Origin: Aquanectria penicillioides
Lineage: Eukaryota > Ascomycota > Sordariomycetes > Hypocreales > Nectriaceae
DNA length: 64,000 nt
Assembly (NCBI GenBank): GCA_003415625.1
Contig: PYIU01000006.1
Location: 1,488,001 to 1,552,000 of the forward strand
Direction of reading: 5' to 3'
In this document: piece by piece, positions 24,722 through 37,228 of the stretch
How positions within the stretch are numbered: position 1 is the first letter of the stretch
Layout: each line of letters opens with the position of its first letter
The notes under the pieces: model-generated
Told to the model about the DNA's origin: nothing
Databases searched by the model: none
The model's input: the letters and a program-made list of their open reading frames with translations, nothing else
Program-made: the position numbers and the translations under genes

Positions 24722-26475
24722 TTATTGAGAACTTTCACCTCCAGACAGCCTCCGCCTCTGTGACTTCGGGGAAGGCTGAGGAGTGGGCAAGCCAACAACC
24801 TGTTTGCCATCCTCCACGACTAGATTCTTGGGCTGAGGCTCTGATGTCGCTTCCCTCTGTGTATCAGGTGTCGTTTCGGCTGCGACCGCAGATGAATCCT
24901 GCACCGTCGTTCCAGTGAGATCTATTGGCGCCGGGCTCTCACTCTCAACAACAACCTGTGGCTGGGGAGCAGCCACGGCCTGACTGGGCCTCTGCATGCG
25001 ATTGTCCACAGCTAGGATTTCCTTGGCGAGTCCTCGAACACCTTCTACAATGAGATCCGGTCGATCCCACGACAGAAACCCCGGGCTTCCTGAAACTCGA
25101 TTTGTGTGAAGCACTGTGAACTCCGTCTTTGCCCAGCCGGGACACGAGTAGGCGCTCTTTGCCGGCCGAGGAAGTGCTTTCTGCTGCTCTGACTGGTCCT
25201 CGTTGCCAAGGAATACAGTAACTGCGACTTTAGGCTTCCGTTTCGGCTTCGTGGACTCTACGGGTTCGGTCTGGGATGCGCAATGGGCCCAAAACCTCAA
25301 AGCTGCCTCGGGACCTGGGAGCCACACCAGCTGCGTCAACGTGATGATGTCTTCGGGTTTCAGTTCTCTCCTGGGGCCAAGCGTTCGGAGAATCTTCAAG
25401 ACGAAGAGCAACAACCCTGTGGGGGAGTCGCACAGGGCATACGCTGGTGTGTTTGGTTCATAATCCGCATGACTGAGAGCACCGAGTGGCGAACCGTTCT
25501 GCTTTGGCGAAGCCTGCGCCTTGCCGCTCTTCTGGACAGCTGAGAAGTCTTCCTTGGAGTATCCCATAACGGATGAGCTCATGAGGCGAGCCAAGGTCCA
25601 TTTCGTCCATTCAACTGCGGATCCTTGGAGCTTGGGAGGGTTCAAAGGAGGCGAAATCAAGTGCACACCCAGACAAGAATCCATATAGTTCTGTGAGAGG
25701 TGCTTGATCAGTCTCCAATCGATCAAAGCCGGAGACATTGACACAGCCCCCGTATTAGTCGCCAAGTAACGCGGATAGCCCAATCTCTTCATCAACATAT
25801 CCAGCATCTTTGCTGAAGTGGAGATGGGAGGCGCACTGTTGGGCAGCGGATCACTGAATCCCAGGCCCGGGAGGGCTGGAATGACCAAGTGAAACGGCTG
25901 CTGTGTCGCCGGATCTAGTGGGTTGGTGGCGGGAGAAATGAAGTGGGTTAAGGAAAGATTAGTCAAAGGGAAAGGGGGTATCAAAAGTAAAGGAACTGCG
26001 TTCGCGTGTGGCGAACGAGAATGGATGAAGTGAAGTCTGACAGGTGTTGCTGGCGGAGGAGTCTGGAAGCCGGTCCGGAACTGAGGCACAGTGGAATTGA
26101 GCTTCTCCTCCTGCTTTGGCCATGAGTAATGTTCTTGCCTGTGCCGTCGGTAAGTTTCTCGTCTCATAAAACAGTACGAGATGAAGGCGGACGCGTTCAC
26201 TCACCAGAAGTCGATCAACGATTCAACCTGAGGTTTCGGCTCCCACCAGTCCTTGGAGCGGGGCTCATGAGGAAGCCTGGTAAGCTCGAGCTTCTGTCGG
26301 GTGATGTCGAGATACTTTGTCGACACCTATCATCCCCATGTCAGCCATAGTTGTGTCGTTGGAAAAGCCAGACGGCCATCATCAATCAGGTGAAGCTAAC
26401 ATGAATACGGTATGGGAGGACCTCGTTGCCAGATCCCCCAGCGGGCGGGTTCTGCAGAGGATCGTCGCTGGCCAT
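24722..26475 (-). CDS. Epoxide-hydrolase-like alpha/beta fold protein lacking the catalytic Asp and His
   Basis: Three exons, 26401-26475, 26205-26326 and 24722-26138, encode 537 residues. Splicing yields the epoxide hydrolase N-terminal motif PYRIHVSTKYLDITRQKLEL and then LIDFWQEHYSWPKQEEKLN. An alpha/beta hydrolase core follows (FHLVIPALPGLGFSD, then KMLDMLMKRLGYPRY). The nucleophile elbow, GGDWG in active epoxide hydrolases, reads ATNTG with Asn194 in the nucleophile position. The usual C-terminal catalytic His segment (GGHFAALEKP) reads GSPGFLSWDRP. Residues after about 430 are a disordered Pro/Gln/Ser-rich tail. Related sequences of this odd type seem to exist in other fungi, so this may be a non-catalytic family rather than a damaged gene. 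Function unknown. Confidence 0.75.
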
Positions 26476-27615
26476 GATCTTAGACGAGCAAGCCTCAGCT
26501 CCACACTTGCAACGGGGGACGAAGTAAAAACACGGTCTGAGGCAAATCAAGTTCGATCGGAAACCGTCCCAAACTCTGGATTCTTGGGGGGGGGGAAGGC
26601 AGCTCGCGATGAAAGATCAAGAAGCCAGCCTCGTTCGGCAATCGGCAAAACAAAGAGTCCCTTTTGCACCACGCAGCCAGGACACACCACCACAACCACC
26701 CCAGCCATGATAAATGGCAGACCATGTCCATTCCCAAGGGACCCTGACGTGGCGGCGTGGAGGGCGGACAGCCTGGCGCTGTGGCTTTCGCGCATTGCAA
26801 CGCTCCGAGATGGCTCCGCCGAGTCTCGTCATGTCCATGATTCGCTCGATGCTATGGCGCAGGGCCGGGAAATGATTGCCCAGGATCCTAAGGTCCCTAA
26901 GCATACTAAGCGTCGCCCTCCCTTGGCCTTTCGCCCGGTCAGCCATGATTTCCAAGTTTCCTGCACGAGAATCAAGGAATCGGTAGTTCTGGACAAGGGC
27001 CGACTGGGGACCCTGGCAAGCTTGACGAGTGGTGCTTTCGGCTGACTCGCCACATGGACCCTTGCAAGGAAAACTTGCAAGGAAAATGGGGAGATAGGCG
27101 TGTCAAACGCCAACGAGGCTGCTAATTACAACAATGCATGAGAACCACGAGAGATGAATGTCAAGCAATGTTACCGGGGTTTGCAGGACATGAACGGCTG
27201 CCCCGGATTTAGTTGCTACAAGCGATAGACTTGATCGAAATTGGCTCAATTGCTTTATATTGCCGCCTAGCTTTAAGCAGACATGACCGCGCTCGCTCCT
27301 CTTCATTGTCTTTCCTGCATCTCTGTTCCGGTTTTCGTAATCAACCCTGGGAAACTATGCATGACCTTTCTCACACGCTCACGAATGATCGGAACATGTG
27401 GTGGTGGTGGTAGTAGTTGTTGTTATTGTTTAATAATTTCCATATATTTAATACTGAGAGATTTTGTGTGTTACTATGCTAATAGGACGGACACCTACAG
27501 GCATTTCCAACCACTTCCCAAAACCTCGAAACGCCATACTAGCTCCATATCACTAACGCCACCATGCTTCCATTTACTGGTTCCCATCCCGCATTCCTCC
27601 CTAGCCCCTTCTCGG
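26476..27615. other. Spacer between the alpha/beta protein and HID1 (same strand)
   Basis: About 1.1 kb holding the promoter of the alpha/beta gene and the HID1 3' end. A 242-codon plus-strand frame at 26317-27045 overlaps the first exons of that gene and has no family features. A 13-bp tandem duplication (CTTGCAAGGAAAA twice) is at 27061-27086. Confidence 0.5.
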
Positions 27616-30343
27616 TTAATGGTGCTGTTGCGGGGGAGGGTTTCCTCCGGGAGCGCCACGAAGGTTAATTTGGCCTATCCGCGACACAATGTTGCTTCCC
27701 ACTGCATCCACAGCTCCCCGAGGCGAGGTCAAAGTGGGGCCTTCAGGAGCCGTTTCTTGGACTCGGAACAGTTTGATTGAGGTCCCAGTCCAAATTCCCA
27801 TAGATCCTTTTGCAACTTGCATCTCGCTCGTGAATACGACGCCCCATAAGAGGGATTCGTACCAGCCCAGTGCCAATGGAGTCCATTCAAACGAATGGAC
27901 TCGAGGAGGAGAGGGCTCGATACCAACCACCTCGACCCTCGAGATGCGCTGTAGAGTTTCCGATGTTGGCAGATCATTTGCCAAGTCCTGGCGCGGGAGT
28001 AGAGCAGACACCTGCTGGATTACTGCGAGGATAGTATGCAGGGGCAGTTCCGGGAGCCAGCTGTCGATCCAATGCGCTGTTGGTTCAAAGGCACCGCTTT
28101 GAGATTGTGCTGAAATGGAATGCGCACCTAGGCTTGTGGTGCTATTTTGGCGGGAGAAACTTGGGATCCCCGCAGGCATTTTGCCCCGAGCCTTTTCTGA
28201 CATGCCTCTCAGTTGGGTGGGTACTGCATCCTCGATTTGCGTCGTAGAAGATGTTTGAGACTGGTTCTCGCTCGAAGTTGAACGCGCGGGAGTGGGTTGA
28301 TGATCGTCGTCACTGTCATCATCGTCATCTCCGATGGCGAACGCCCCGTCTTCTGGGACTTCTTCTAAGGCCGATGGTCGAGGATGTGAAGTCGTCGGGC
28401 TTCTCATGCTGTCGACCGAGCTTCGTACAGAGCCGGCATCAAATAGATCGATTTGGCCACCAGAATCCTTCCTCCTTCTGTTTCTTCGCTCAATCTCTTC
28501 CTGGCCACTCTCGAGAGTGAACGACCGAAGAGCCTCAATTCGTTTCTTGTTCTTTAAAATTACAAATATTAGGTCAGGATTCTTTGAGTATTTGTTTTCG
28601 ATTATTGAGCTAATCGAATCCAGAAGAGAGTGGAGGAGACTATGGTTCGACTCGTTGGCGAGCAAAAATGACGGCGATGACATGGACGAGAATAACTGCA
28701 TGAGCTTTGAGCAGCTAATGTTGCTTAGGCCTTCCAGGTACGGGGCAATGTTATTGATCACCGCGAGAAGGGCCGGGTATATTGCAGACAACCTGCCTTG
28801 ACTCGTTGTAATCAAGGTGTAGATTGAGTGGACCAAGAAATCAGCATAAGTACCCCTAAAACCAGGGACTCGAATCGAGACCGGCAAGCTCTCTTGGCCC
28901 TCAAAATATTTGTTCAGATTGATGCCGAAGTTGGTTTCCACACTGAGAGTCTGCAAGAGGAACGCGCACATCCGCACCACTCCTTGCTTCGCCGCATCGT
29001 TCTTGTACTCTAATGCGTAAAAGAGGGTAAAAATGACAAAGTCATGTGCCCTCTCGGTGTCGATGATGAAAGAGCGGAATCTCTTGTTACACTGTGTTAT
29101 TTCCCAAAACAACATCAGGGTCTCCGGCGCAAAGTTTCCAGAAGATTGCGACCCGGGAAGGTATGAGGTCTTCTCCTGGAGCGGCTGGTTGAGGACCCGA
29201 GTCATCCCATCAACGATGAACTGAAAGTCTTGCGGTCGGTGCAGGCGTCCAAGGAAATGTCGATAGAAGTTCTTCGGCGACGGGTTTGAAGGACTCTCTG
29301 GGATGGAATACAAAAGTAGAACGAGGAGGAATTGCAACGAATATGTGACGAGGGTCTCTTTTCCGTCTTTGAATACCAGTGTATTGTATGGCACTCGCCA
29401 AGTAGCAGGGTTGTACTTCAAGGTCTAGATTTTTGACAGGTTAGTCATATTCTTTCATCGATTGAGGGTATATATTTAACATACCGTGTTAAGAAGAGAG
29501 CATAGGACCGACAGCACAACCTGCTTATCAGGGCAGGCGCAAATATGACTTAAGGCGCGCACTCCTCGTTGCGGAAGCACTCCCGCAGTCATATACATGC
29601 TTTGGCCTGTCATGGTCAAGAGCAGACGCAATATCTCAGAGCGGTTGCTTTCGTATTCTTTCGTGGTCGCAACGGCAGTGTTGCATCCTACACCACTCTG
29701 CCATATCGCGTAGGTGACCTTGGATCGCCCGCTCGGCTGACAAGGTAGAGTAAGTTCCGAAAAGAACAGTAAGTCAACCAATGTATCGATCAATTCCTCT
29801 GCCAGTGGCTTTACATCCTCGAACTCCGCGCCTGCTGTTTTCCCCTGCTCCTCGTGTGCTTCATCGAACAATACTTCATTCGCGATAGCTGCATGGCGAG
29901 TGCGTTTTCTCCTCTGGGCCCAAAAGAACTTTTCTTCCCATGAGGCTAAGGAATCCTTCTCGTACAGATATGGGAGGATTCGGGTAAGAACTCTGATGCA
30001 GTTCAAAGCTTCATGTTCCGGCGCAAGTTCGGGTTCCGGAAACGATGGGTGATGACGTAGTCGGAATAGGCGGGAAGTGACAGCAAGGATAAGGGTTTCG
30101 AGGTTTTCGATGGCGCGGTCTCGGGTTCGACGAATATCGGCAGGCGTGAAGAGACTGAATATATCCTCGGAAGTCTCTGGCAGCTCCCAGAACTACTTGC
30201 TTGTTAGCATGCGATAGACGGCACTGGTAGGAAGAACGGCGACGAACAGAGGTCCAGTATGCGTCATCGGCTGGGATGTGACGCTCCTCGGATAGTCGAA
30301 AGATGCCTCGCTTGAACACGAGTTTAGAGTCGCTCGCACCCAT
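27616..30343 (-). CDS. HID1: HID1 family protein (Golgi/dense-core trafficking, Ftp105-like)
   Basis: Three exons, 30248-30343, 29485-30192 and 27616-29424, encode 870 residues; introns are 55 and 60 bp. The N-terminus MGASDSKLVF fits an N-myristoylation signal (Gly2, Ser6), a known trait of HID-1 proteins. It is followed by FWELPETSEDIFSLFTPADI, conserved in the family. The body is an alpha-helical solenoid with many Leu-rich helices (SLQFLLVLLLYSIPESPSNPS). Residues from about 600 to 740 form an acidic, Ser-rich disordered insert. The C-terminus folds again (WIDSWLPELPLHTILAVIQQ). HID-1 relatives act at the Golgi in vesicle biogenesis; the fission yeast relative Ftp105 partners a ubiquitin protease. 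The gene shares a 440-bp divergent promoter with PET127. Confidence 0.88.
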
Positions 30344-30783
30344 GTCTGCTTCACGAGGCTCTGCCTCTTATGAGACTATACTCGGGTCCAGCGATGTGGG
30401 TTGAATAAAGTACAGTAGAGTCCGCCAGTCGGCCGAAGTAGGTAGAGAGCGAGCCAGCTAGCAGAGACAGCCTGATACGTAATGCAGGAGCTCGTTAGTG
30501 GCCAACCACGTGCGACGATGAGTGAAGTTCCCCACCGAAGTATTTCCGGTCAGTGGTGCTTGCAGCTTACAATCAAGGGAAGTGCCGAGAGCTGTGTACC
30601 TAGGTACTTATGGCGGATTGCTTGGTAAGTAGGTATGCCCAGACCTATCGTTATCGATAAGGAGACCCTCCGGCAAATTGTTTCATCAGCTTCAACTCAA
30701 TTCGCAAGACAGCCGGGCTTCGTCACTTTGCCAACTCAATTCCCACCCCAAAGTCGCAACGAGGCCGTCGAACTGGTGCCGCA
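30344..30783. promoter_or_regulatory. Divergent promoter region HID1/PET127
   Basis: 440 bp between two start codons that point away from each other. It contains a CCTAGGTACTTA and GTAAGTAGGTA cluster near 30598-30634. No specific factor site is assigned. Confidence 0.45.
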
Positions 30784-33700
30784 ATGCTTCGACTACGGCG
30801 TGGTGTTAGCCAATCGGCTATACATTCCCGGTTTCATCGCCTATTGCCCAACTTGTTGGAGCATGGCTTTGCACGCCGCCGGACCTTCGCCTCAGCGAGC
30901 AACCCTGAGGAGACACCAGCTTCAACGCTTTCCACGACAGATGTTGTCGCGCGTTTAGACGAACTTGCGACAAAGAACAAAGCTGCTCGGGAACGTATCT
31001 GTAAATTAGAACGAGATCTGCGCCGAACCCAGCAACCCTCCCGCAAACGAGCATCCCAGCGAAAAAAAAAAGAGAAGACGAAGAAGGCGAGCGTAAATCC
31101 AGCTGCCCCGAGGACAAACCCGACGACTTCAACGAAGCGCTTGATGTGGTACGAAAGGTGTATGGAGTATCAAAACCCCAGCAACCATCCGAGAAAGGTC
31201 AAAAGAAAAACCAAGAGGCCGAAAACAAATCAGAGCCGCCAACAGTTGAAGCTACCGCGGAGCCAATGAGCTCAACCCAGGACCCTATAGGCATAGGTCA
31301 TGTCACAGGCTTATGGACTACATTGCGGGACAGACTGGAACAAACATCTCTCTCTGGATCGTCGATTGCCGCACAACCTTTGGATGAGTCAACCCCCGCT
31401 TCACAACCAGAGGGGTTGGCCTTGAATGAGAATAAACCCCCCAAAATAGAGAACCCCCTAAGCCAGCTCCCAAGAAAGCAAAGGCCGGGAAAAAGAAGAA
31501 AATGGAACCATTAGAAGTGAAAACGTTCCGCCCAGGGGCCAAGCGTCTTCGTCCTGTCAAAGTGGACGGAATGCCCGAGGTTCCCAGGCTCAGTCACGGC
31601 CTTGATCGAGTTCTCTTCAATAGTGGCGTTTACGATCTGCGGGATCAGCGGTCACGGGTTTACAATTTCGACCCATATCTTGCCTCGATCATGCCAGTAG
31701 ACGAATTCGATTTTGACAGTTTAAAGGAGTACATTACATCTTCAAAGGACACCAAGCTTCGAGAACTTAGTGCCGAGCTTGGCAAGAAGTACTGTGGTTC
31801 AACTTCGAGCATGACTGCCATGTTATCTCAGTTTCACTTTCTCATATCCGCTTGGAGAAAACCAAACTTTTCGACCCTGTCCCGGAATTTCAGGGTCGAT
31901 TTTGAATCATTCACCCAAATCACTCGCGCTCCTGCTGCTACAATCGCGAACTTCAAAGATGGTGTATATGCAATCGATGCCGACAAGCAATTCGATACCA
32001 TGAACATCCTCAGCATGCTCGGAAAGTCTATGGAAAAGCTTCTTACTTTGCCAAAAAACGAATTCGAAAAGTATCGTCGTACGCGCTCACATCAGCTCTC
32101 AGAGGAAGAGAAGAATGCCGATGAAGCATTTCACTATACCACATTTGGTGATTTTATGATGCGCTCTCAGCTTGATGCACATGACCCCAGGCTCCCGGGT
32201 ACTGGAATGTTCGATCTCAAGACGAGGGCAGTTTTGCCGATTAGGATGGATGTGGTGGGCTACGAAAAGGGACTGGGCTACGAGCTTCGCCATCGGCATG
32301 GTCAATGGGAGTCCTACGAGCGAGAATACTGCGACATGATCCGGGCCACGCTTCTCAAATATTCCCTGCAGGTTCGAATGGGACGGATGGATGGTATATT
32401 TGTGGCGTATCACAACATCCAACGGATCTTTGGCTTTCAGTATATCAGCGTCAATGAGATGGACTTAGCCCTCCACGGTACTTCAAGCCGCTGGGTTGGA
32501 GACTATGAGTTCAAGGCCAGTCTCACTATTCTCAACGACCTTCTCAACCGTGCTACGGAGAGGTTTCCTGGGAAATCGATACTGATTCATGTCGAAACTC
32601 GCGATACAAAACCCCCCCTGACATACTTCTTCGCCGAGCCCGTTACCGAAGAGGATATTGAGAGAACGCAGGCCAAGGGTAAGGAATCTGTGGAGCAGCT
32701 GAAGTCCGAAATTCTCGCGCTTGCACGCAGCGAATATGAGGCAGAGATGGCTCAGGTAGGAAACGAGATACGTGAGCCCGATCAAGAGAGAATTGGCCAA
32801 CAGGAGTCTTTGGTTGAGGAACAAGCTAAGGACCAAAGCCAGAATGCATGGGATGAGATGGTGATGAAAGTTGAAGAAACCGTGGAGGACGATGCGTTGG
32901 GTTTGCAGACGGTTAGGGATGCAATTCACGAAGCCCTCGAACATAGCGGCCTTCTCCACGGGAAATCGGATAGTCAGAAGGATGCTTACGTCGACGCCTT
33001 AGTTGAGGCCTTAGGACCTGAACTCGGAGGGGCAAAAGATGCCCCGAAAGCCGAGGGCGAGGACCGAGATGTTGCCCAGGTTGATAATGCTGGCGAGGAC
33101 TGTGTCAAGGATGCCCAGCCAGGCCAGGCCTCGGGCGAGTCTGCATTAGACCAAGCTGAAGATGATGCCGCTGGTGCAGCTGAGTACCCGGCAGAAGGTG
33201 CTATCCACGACGCCAAGTCAAGCCAGGTTGAAGCCGATGCTACTGTCGCAACCGAGCTCCCAGTCGGGACTACAAAATCAACCAGTAGCAAGGGCGGGGC
33301 AGACCCTTCGTTGAAAGATCTCATCATCAAGGTGGCACAAGAGGTTGAGACCAAACCGACCAACTTGGGGATTTTCGAACGAGTACTATCTAGCCTAGTG
33401 CTAGGTTCAAGTCGACCTGAGGTCGACAACAGCCAGAAGGAAGAGATGAAAACGGCTTCCGATAATGGTGCAGATGAGGTTAGTCAGCCGAAAGAGCCGG
33501 ACACCGAGTCTACCTCAACCGAATCTTCATCCCCCGAGTCAGACAAGCAGGCGAGGGAGCTGCTCGGTATGTACGTCACTATTCAAAACAAGATTGGTGA
33601 AGGAACTGTAACCCGAGTCCACAACGTTCCATTTGAGAAAAGAGGTGATTGGAAAATCGAATACCTCGTCAGTGAGCTCGAGGGGGAAAAGGCCAGAAGA

Positions 33701-33900
33701 ATTTATGCGCAACTCCAAGCTAGGAGAAAAAAGGTCTTCACCTATGACCCTGAACAGAGGGCCAAGCAATGGCCAAGATGTGGGGTGGGATGTTGGCCCA
33801 GAAAGTGAAAGAAAGCAAGGAATGGAGAGAGAAGTTCGACAAACAGGCTGCAGAAAAGCCGATCAGGGTTGCATGGAGGCGGAGGGCACTGAAGAAATGA
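30784..33900 (+). CDS. PET127: Mitochondrial RNA-processing protein Pet127, frame broken at two or three sites
   Basis: The start MLRLRRGVSQS opens a basic mitochondrial presequence. The conserved Pet127 core is in the frame 31502-33808, with LSHGLDRVLFNSGVYDLRD, YNFDPYLASIMPV and the MDVVGYEKGLGYELRHRHG segment of its PD-(D/E)XK-like fold. Pet127 acts in 5' processing and turnover of mitochondrial RNA. As given, the frame fails three times. First, near the A10 run at 31062-31071; a 59-bp intron, about 31012-31070, could also explain this one. Second, at the C5 run 31454-31458, before KPAPKKAKAGKKKK. Third, at about 33757-33766, where one added base restores MAKMWGGMLAQK to a stop at 33898-33900. 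Each needs one extra base. The repaired protein would be about 1020-1040 residues, with an acidic Ala/Asp/Glu-rich insert before the C-terminus. Confidence 0.82.
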
Positions 33901-35088
33901 AGCCATTGAGAGACACGTGCGTCGGGGTGTTGAAGCACGTTGTATGTTTTCGAAAGTAAAAACCCACAAATCGGTTCGGCAACCATCTCGATTATTAGGA
34001 GGTTAGTCGTGTATTAGTACATGTATCAGCATTGCGAGCTTTTGGGCGGTGGAGAAAAGCGATTTGGATTCGCTGTACACTGGAAATGACTTGGAGGTTA
34101 CAAGGTATCTGTAGCTACCTACCTACCCACCTATGATGTACATATGTAACAAGAACATCTCGTTTCTCATGATTAATTACGGAGTATATGAACATGGTCA
34201 GACTGTCTCAGTTACTCCAGGAAGCAGGCTAGGCGGCTCCATCCAATAATGAAAATTTCAAGGACCCAACAAACTATCTTTTTTTCGGTGCAAGGGTGTT
34301 TCGTCCACTGGTTGGTTGAGGACTATGACTAGGTATCAGGGATGTGTGGGTTGCATCGCGGCGGCTTCAGCTCGCCTCCACCTCAAGAGAACCTCGGACG
34401 GACATTCAGCTGCCAGAAATAACACCAACATACGAGAAAGGTTTCGGAAATCAAGGACGGCGAGAGTGCGAGGTTCCATAGTTGCACATGAGTTCGTGTG
34501 TTTTCCTTGCCGTAATTCCGTTATCAGACTATAAACTCCAACGGCTCGGTGTTGCAATCGGGTAGGTGACGGGGATCTTCAGTTAGTCGCCGGCGTCACA
34601 TGTGCCCGTGAGGAAGCAAGCAACAGCCATTGGGCCACGGAATCATCTGCATTGCATCCGCAGAGCATCTCCGGACGGTTGTTCCCTCCCCCATGTTCCC
34701 CATGGCGATCCCCTCCAAAGGCGCATATTCCTAAAGCAAATGTGCCTCCGGAGGGCATGGCCCAATGGCCGCTCCTATTGGACACGCGCCGTGATGTTGC
34801 TCTCCCGAGCCCGATCGCCGGCCCTCATCTCATCTGATCAGCCGGCACATGGGATTCAGACGCGGAGGATGGACGCTCACGCTGACCGAATCCTCCTAGG
34901 ATGCGCCCCCGTCATGGGTTTATTATGTGAGACCAAGCGCTATGCGCTCGGCTTGTTGGCTCGAGCTCTCAAGGCGCATCCGACGAACCGTCGTTTCAAG
35001 CCGGCGGGACAATCTGCTGGCGAGTTTAAATATTGCCTGTATCCTTGCGCCGCTCTAAGCCAAGCAACCACGTCTCCAAGGATTCGGG
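33901..35088. other. Spacer between PET127 and the sphingomyelinase gene
   Basis: PET127 3' flank and sphingomyelinase promoter. A CTACCTACCTACCCACCTA run lies near 34115-34135. Open frames at 34316-35174 show no family. No gene called. Confidence 0.5.
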
Positions 35089-37228
35089 ATGCATATTTTC
35101 GTGCTTCTCGCCGTTGTGTTCGGCTTCGTCCAGAGCGCGCTCTACCTCGGAGCGCAGGACGCTGCTTCTCATGATCTCGCTAGCATTAAGCGGTCTCTCG
35201 AGTCGAGGGGCTGGGTAGAAGACCTCTGGAACAAGTTTAAAAGCGATGCCACATGCGCGGGCTGCGAGGTATGTTTTTCGCTTTGTTGTGCCAACGGGAG
35301 TTGAAAGTCGTTGACCGAACATCTAGTCGCTCGTGTTAGTGCTCAAGGGCCTTGCGTCCATCAGCGACAGCGCCTTTATCGATGTCCTCCAAGAGATTTG
35401 CAAGATATCCAAAGTAATAATACCAAAATCTAACCTTTATGAGCAGAACTGACGGCACATTTAGGCCGAAGATGACGACGTTTGTGATGGGTCCATCAAG
35501 CTTGAGGGTCCCATCATTGCCAGTGCCCTCCGTGGCATGAGCATCAACTCCCGAACATCCAAGGAATTTTGCATCACATTCCTTGGTGTTTGCTCTTACC
35601 CAGAGCTGCAGAGCTGGGCTGTTCCCTTCCCCTCTGCAAAGCCTTCCACGAGTCGACCTTCGTCCAGTGGAAAGGACCCAATCAAAGTGGTTCACTACTC
35701 GGATATTCACATTGACCCTCTCTACGTTGAGGGCTCAAACTCTAACTGCACCAAGCCAATCTGCTGCAGGTAAGTAGAGGAATATGAAATAAGGTGAGAA
35801 TGTTCAAGAGTCTTGTACCAACTAATCGTTTCATCAAGATCGTACACCACCGCAGATCAGCCTGGCAACAATGGCTCCCCTGCCGGCCCCAACGGCGACC
35901 ATAACTGCGATACGCCCGTCAGCCTCGAAAAGAGCATGTACGCCGCTATCAAGAGCATTGTCCCTGATGCAGCCTTCACCATCTTCACTGGAGACATTGT
36001 CGATCACGCTGTTTGGAACACCAGCCAATCCTACAACACCGAACAGAGTGAGCCCAAAATAGACTAACCCGTTTGAATCCCTTTGCTAACCATCGCAGTC
36101 ACCAACGCCTACGACTTCATGAGCACCAGCCTTGGAACTGTCTATGGAACTGCCGGCAACCATGAGGCTCATCCCAGCAACGCCTTCCAGCCCAATTCTG
36201 TTGGCACCAAGAGCCAATGGATTTATGACCTCCTGTCAGGCCTATGGTCCAACTGGGTCGATACCGAGGCCAAAGCAGACACGGAGAAGCTTGGCGCCTA
36301 CTCGACCAAGTACTCTGGCGGCAACTTGCGCGTCATCTCTCTCAACACCAACATGTACTATCGCCAGAACTACTGGCTGTACCAGAAGACTATGATCAAG
36401 GACCCCAGCGACCAAATCGCTTGGCTCGTCACGGAGCTTGATGCCGCCGAGAAGGCTGGCGAGCGCGTCTACATCATCGGTCACATGCCTCTCGGTGATC
36501 ACAACGCCTTCCATGACCAATCCAACTACCTCGACCAGGTCATCAACCGATACTCGGCCACCATCGCCGCCATGTTCTTCGGACACACTCACGTGGATGA
36601 GTTCCAGCTCAGCTACTCCAACTACACGAACCGCAAGTTCTCCAACGCCCTCGTCACTTCTTACATCGGCCCCTCGCTCACGCCCACCTCGGGCATGCCT
36701 TCATTCCGAGTATACGATGTCGACCCAGTTACCTTTGGCGTTCTCGACTCGACGACTTACATCGCCGACATGACCAACTCGGCTTTCCAGTCCACCGGGC
36801 CTGTTTGGAAGAAGTACTACTCCGCCAAGGAGACCTACGGTTCGCTGCTGAGTCCTGCCGTCACCGATGCTCACGCCGAGCTCACGGCAGCCTTCTGGCA
36901 CAACGTCACGGCCCTGTTTGAGTCGTCAGACTCCGCTTTCCAGGGCTTCATTTCGCGCAAGAGCCGTGGATGGAAGTCCGAGTCCTGCACGGGCACCTGC
37001 AAGACCAGCGAGATCTGCGGGCTCCGCGCAGCTCGCAGTGAGAGCAATTGCTACACCCCCACCCTGGGTGTCAACTTCAATAAGCGCAGCTTGAACCGCG
37101 TTGAGGAGCGGGACGAGTGCGGAATTTCGGTGACAAGGGCTACCTTCAGCGCTATGAGTGTGAAGAGAGATATGCTAGACGTGTTGCAGAAGCGGTTCAT
37201 GGAGAAGGCTGCCGAGGTCAGCGTGTAA
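35089..37228 (+). CDS. Secreted acid sphingomyelinase (saposin B plus metallophosphatase)
   Basis: Five exons give 636 residues: 35089-35268, 35327-35413, 35465-35769, 35839-36047 and 36099-37228. A signal peptide (1-17) precedes a saposin B domain (about residues 55-135) with its paired cysteines (CAGCESLVLVLKG, ICKISKAEDDDVC, EFCITFLGVC). The calcineurin-like metallophosphatase domain carries the two-metal ligands: SDIHID (Asp169, His171), TGDIVDH (Asp243), AGNHE (Asn281, His282), IIGHMPLGDH and FGHTHVDEF. The enzyme splits sphingomyelin or inositol-phosphoceramide-type lipids to ceramide, in the vacuole or outside the cell. The C-terminal Cys-rich part (CTGTCKTSEICGL) is typical. The short exon 2 and all junctions keep frame. 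True substrate in fungi is uncertain because sphingomyelin itself is rare there. Confidence 0.92.

Noticed and set aside
26317..27045. 242-codon plus-strand open frame
   Set aside because: It overlaps the first exons of the epoxide-hydrolase-like gene on the other strand and shows no domain.
34316..35174. Open frames between PET127 and the sphingomyelinase
   Set aside because: They run into the sphingomyelinase start region in other frames and have no protein family signal.
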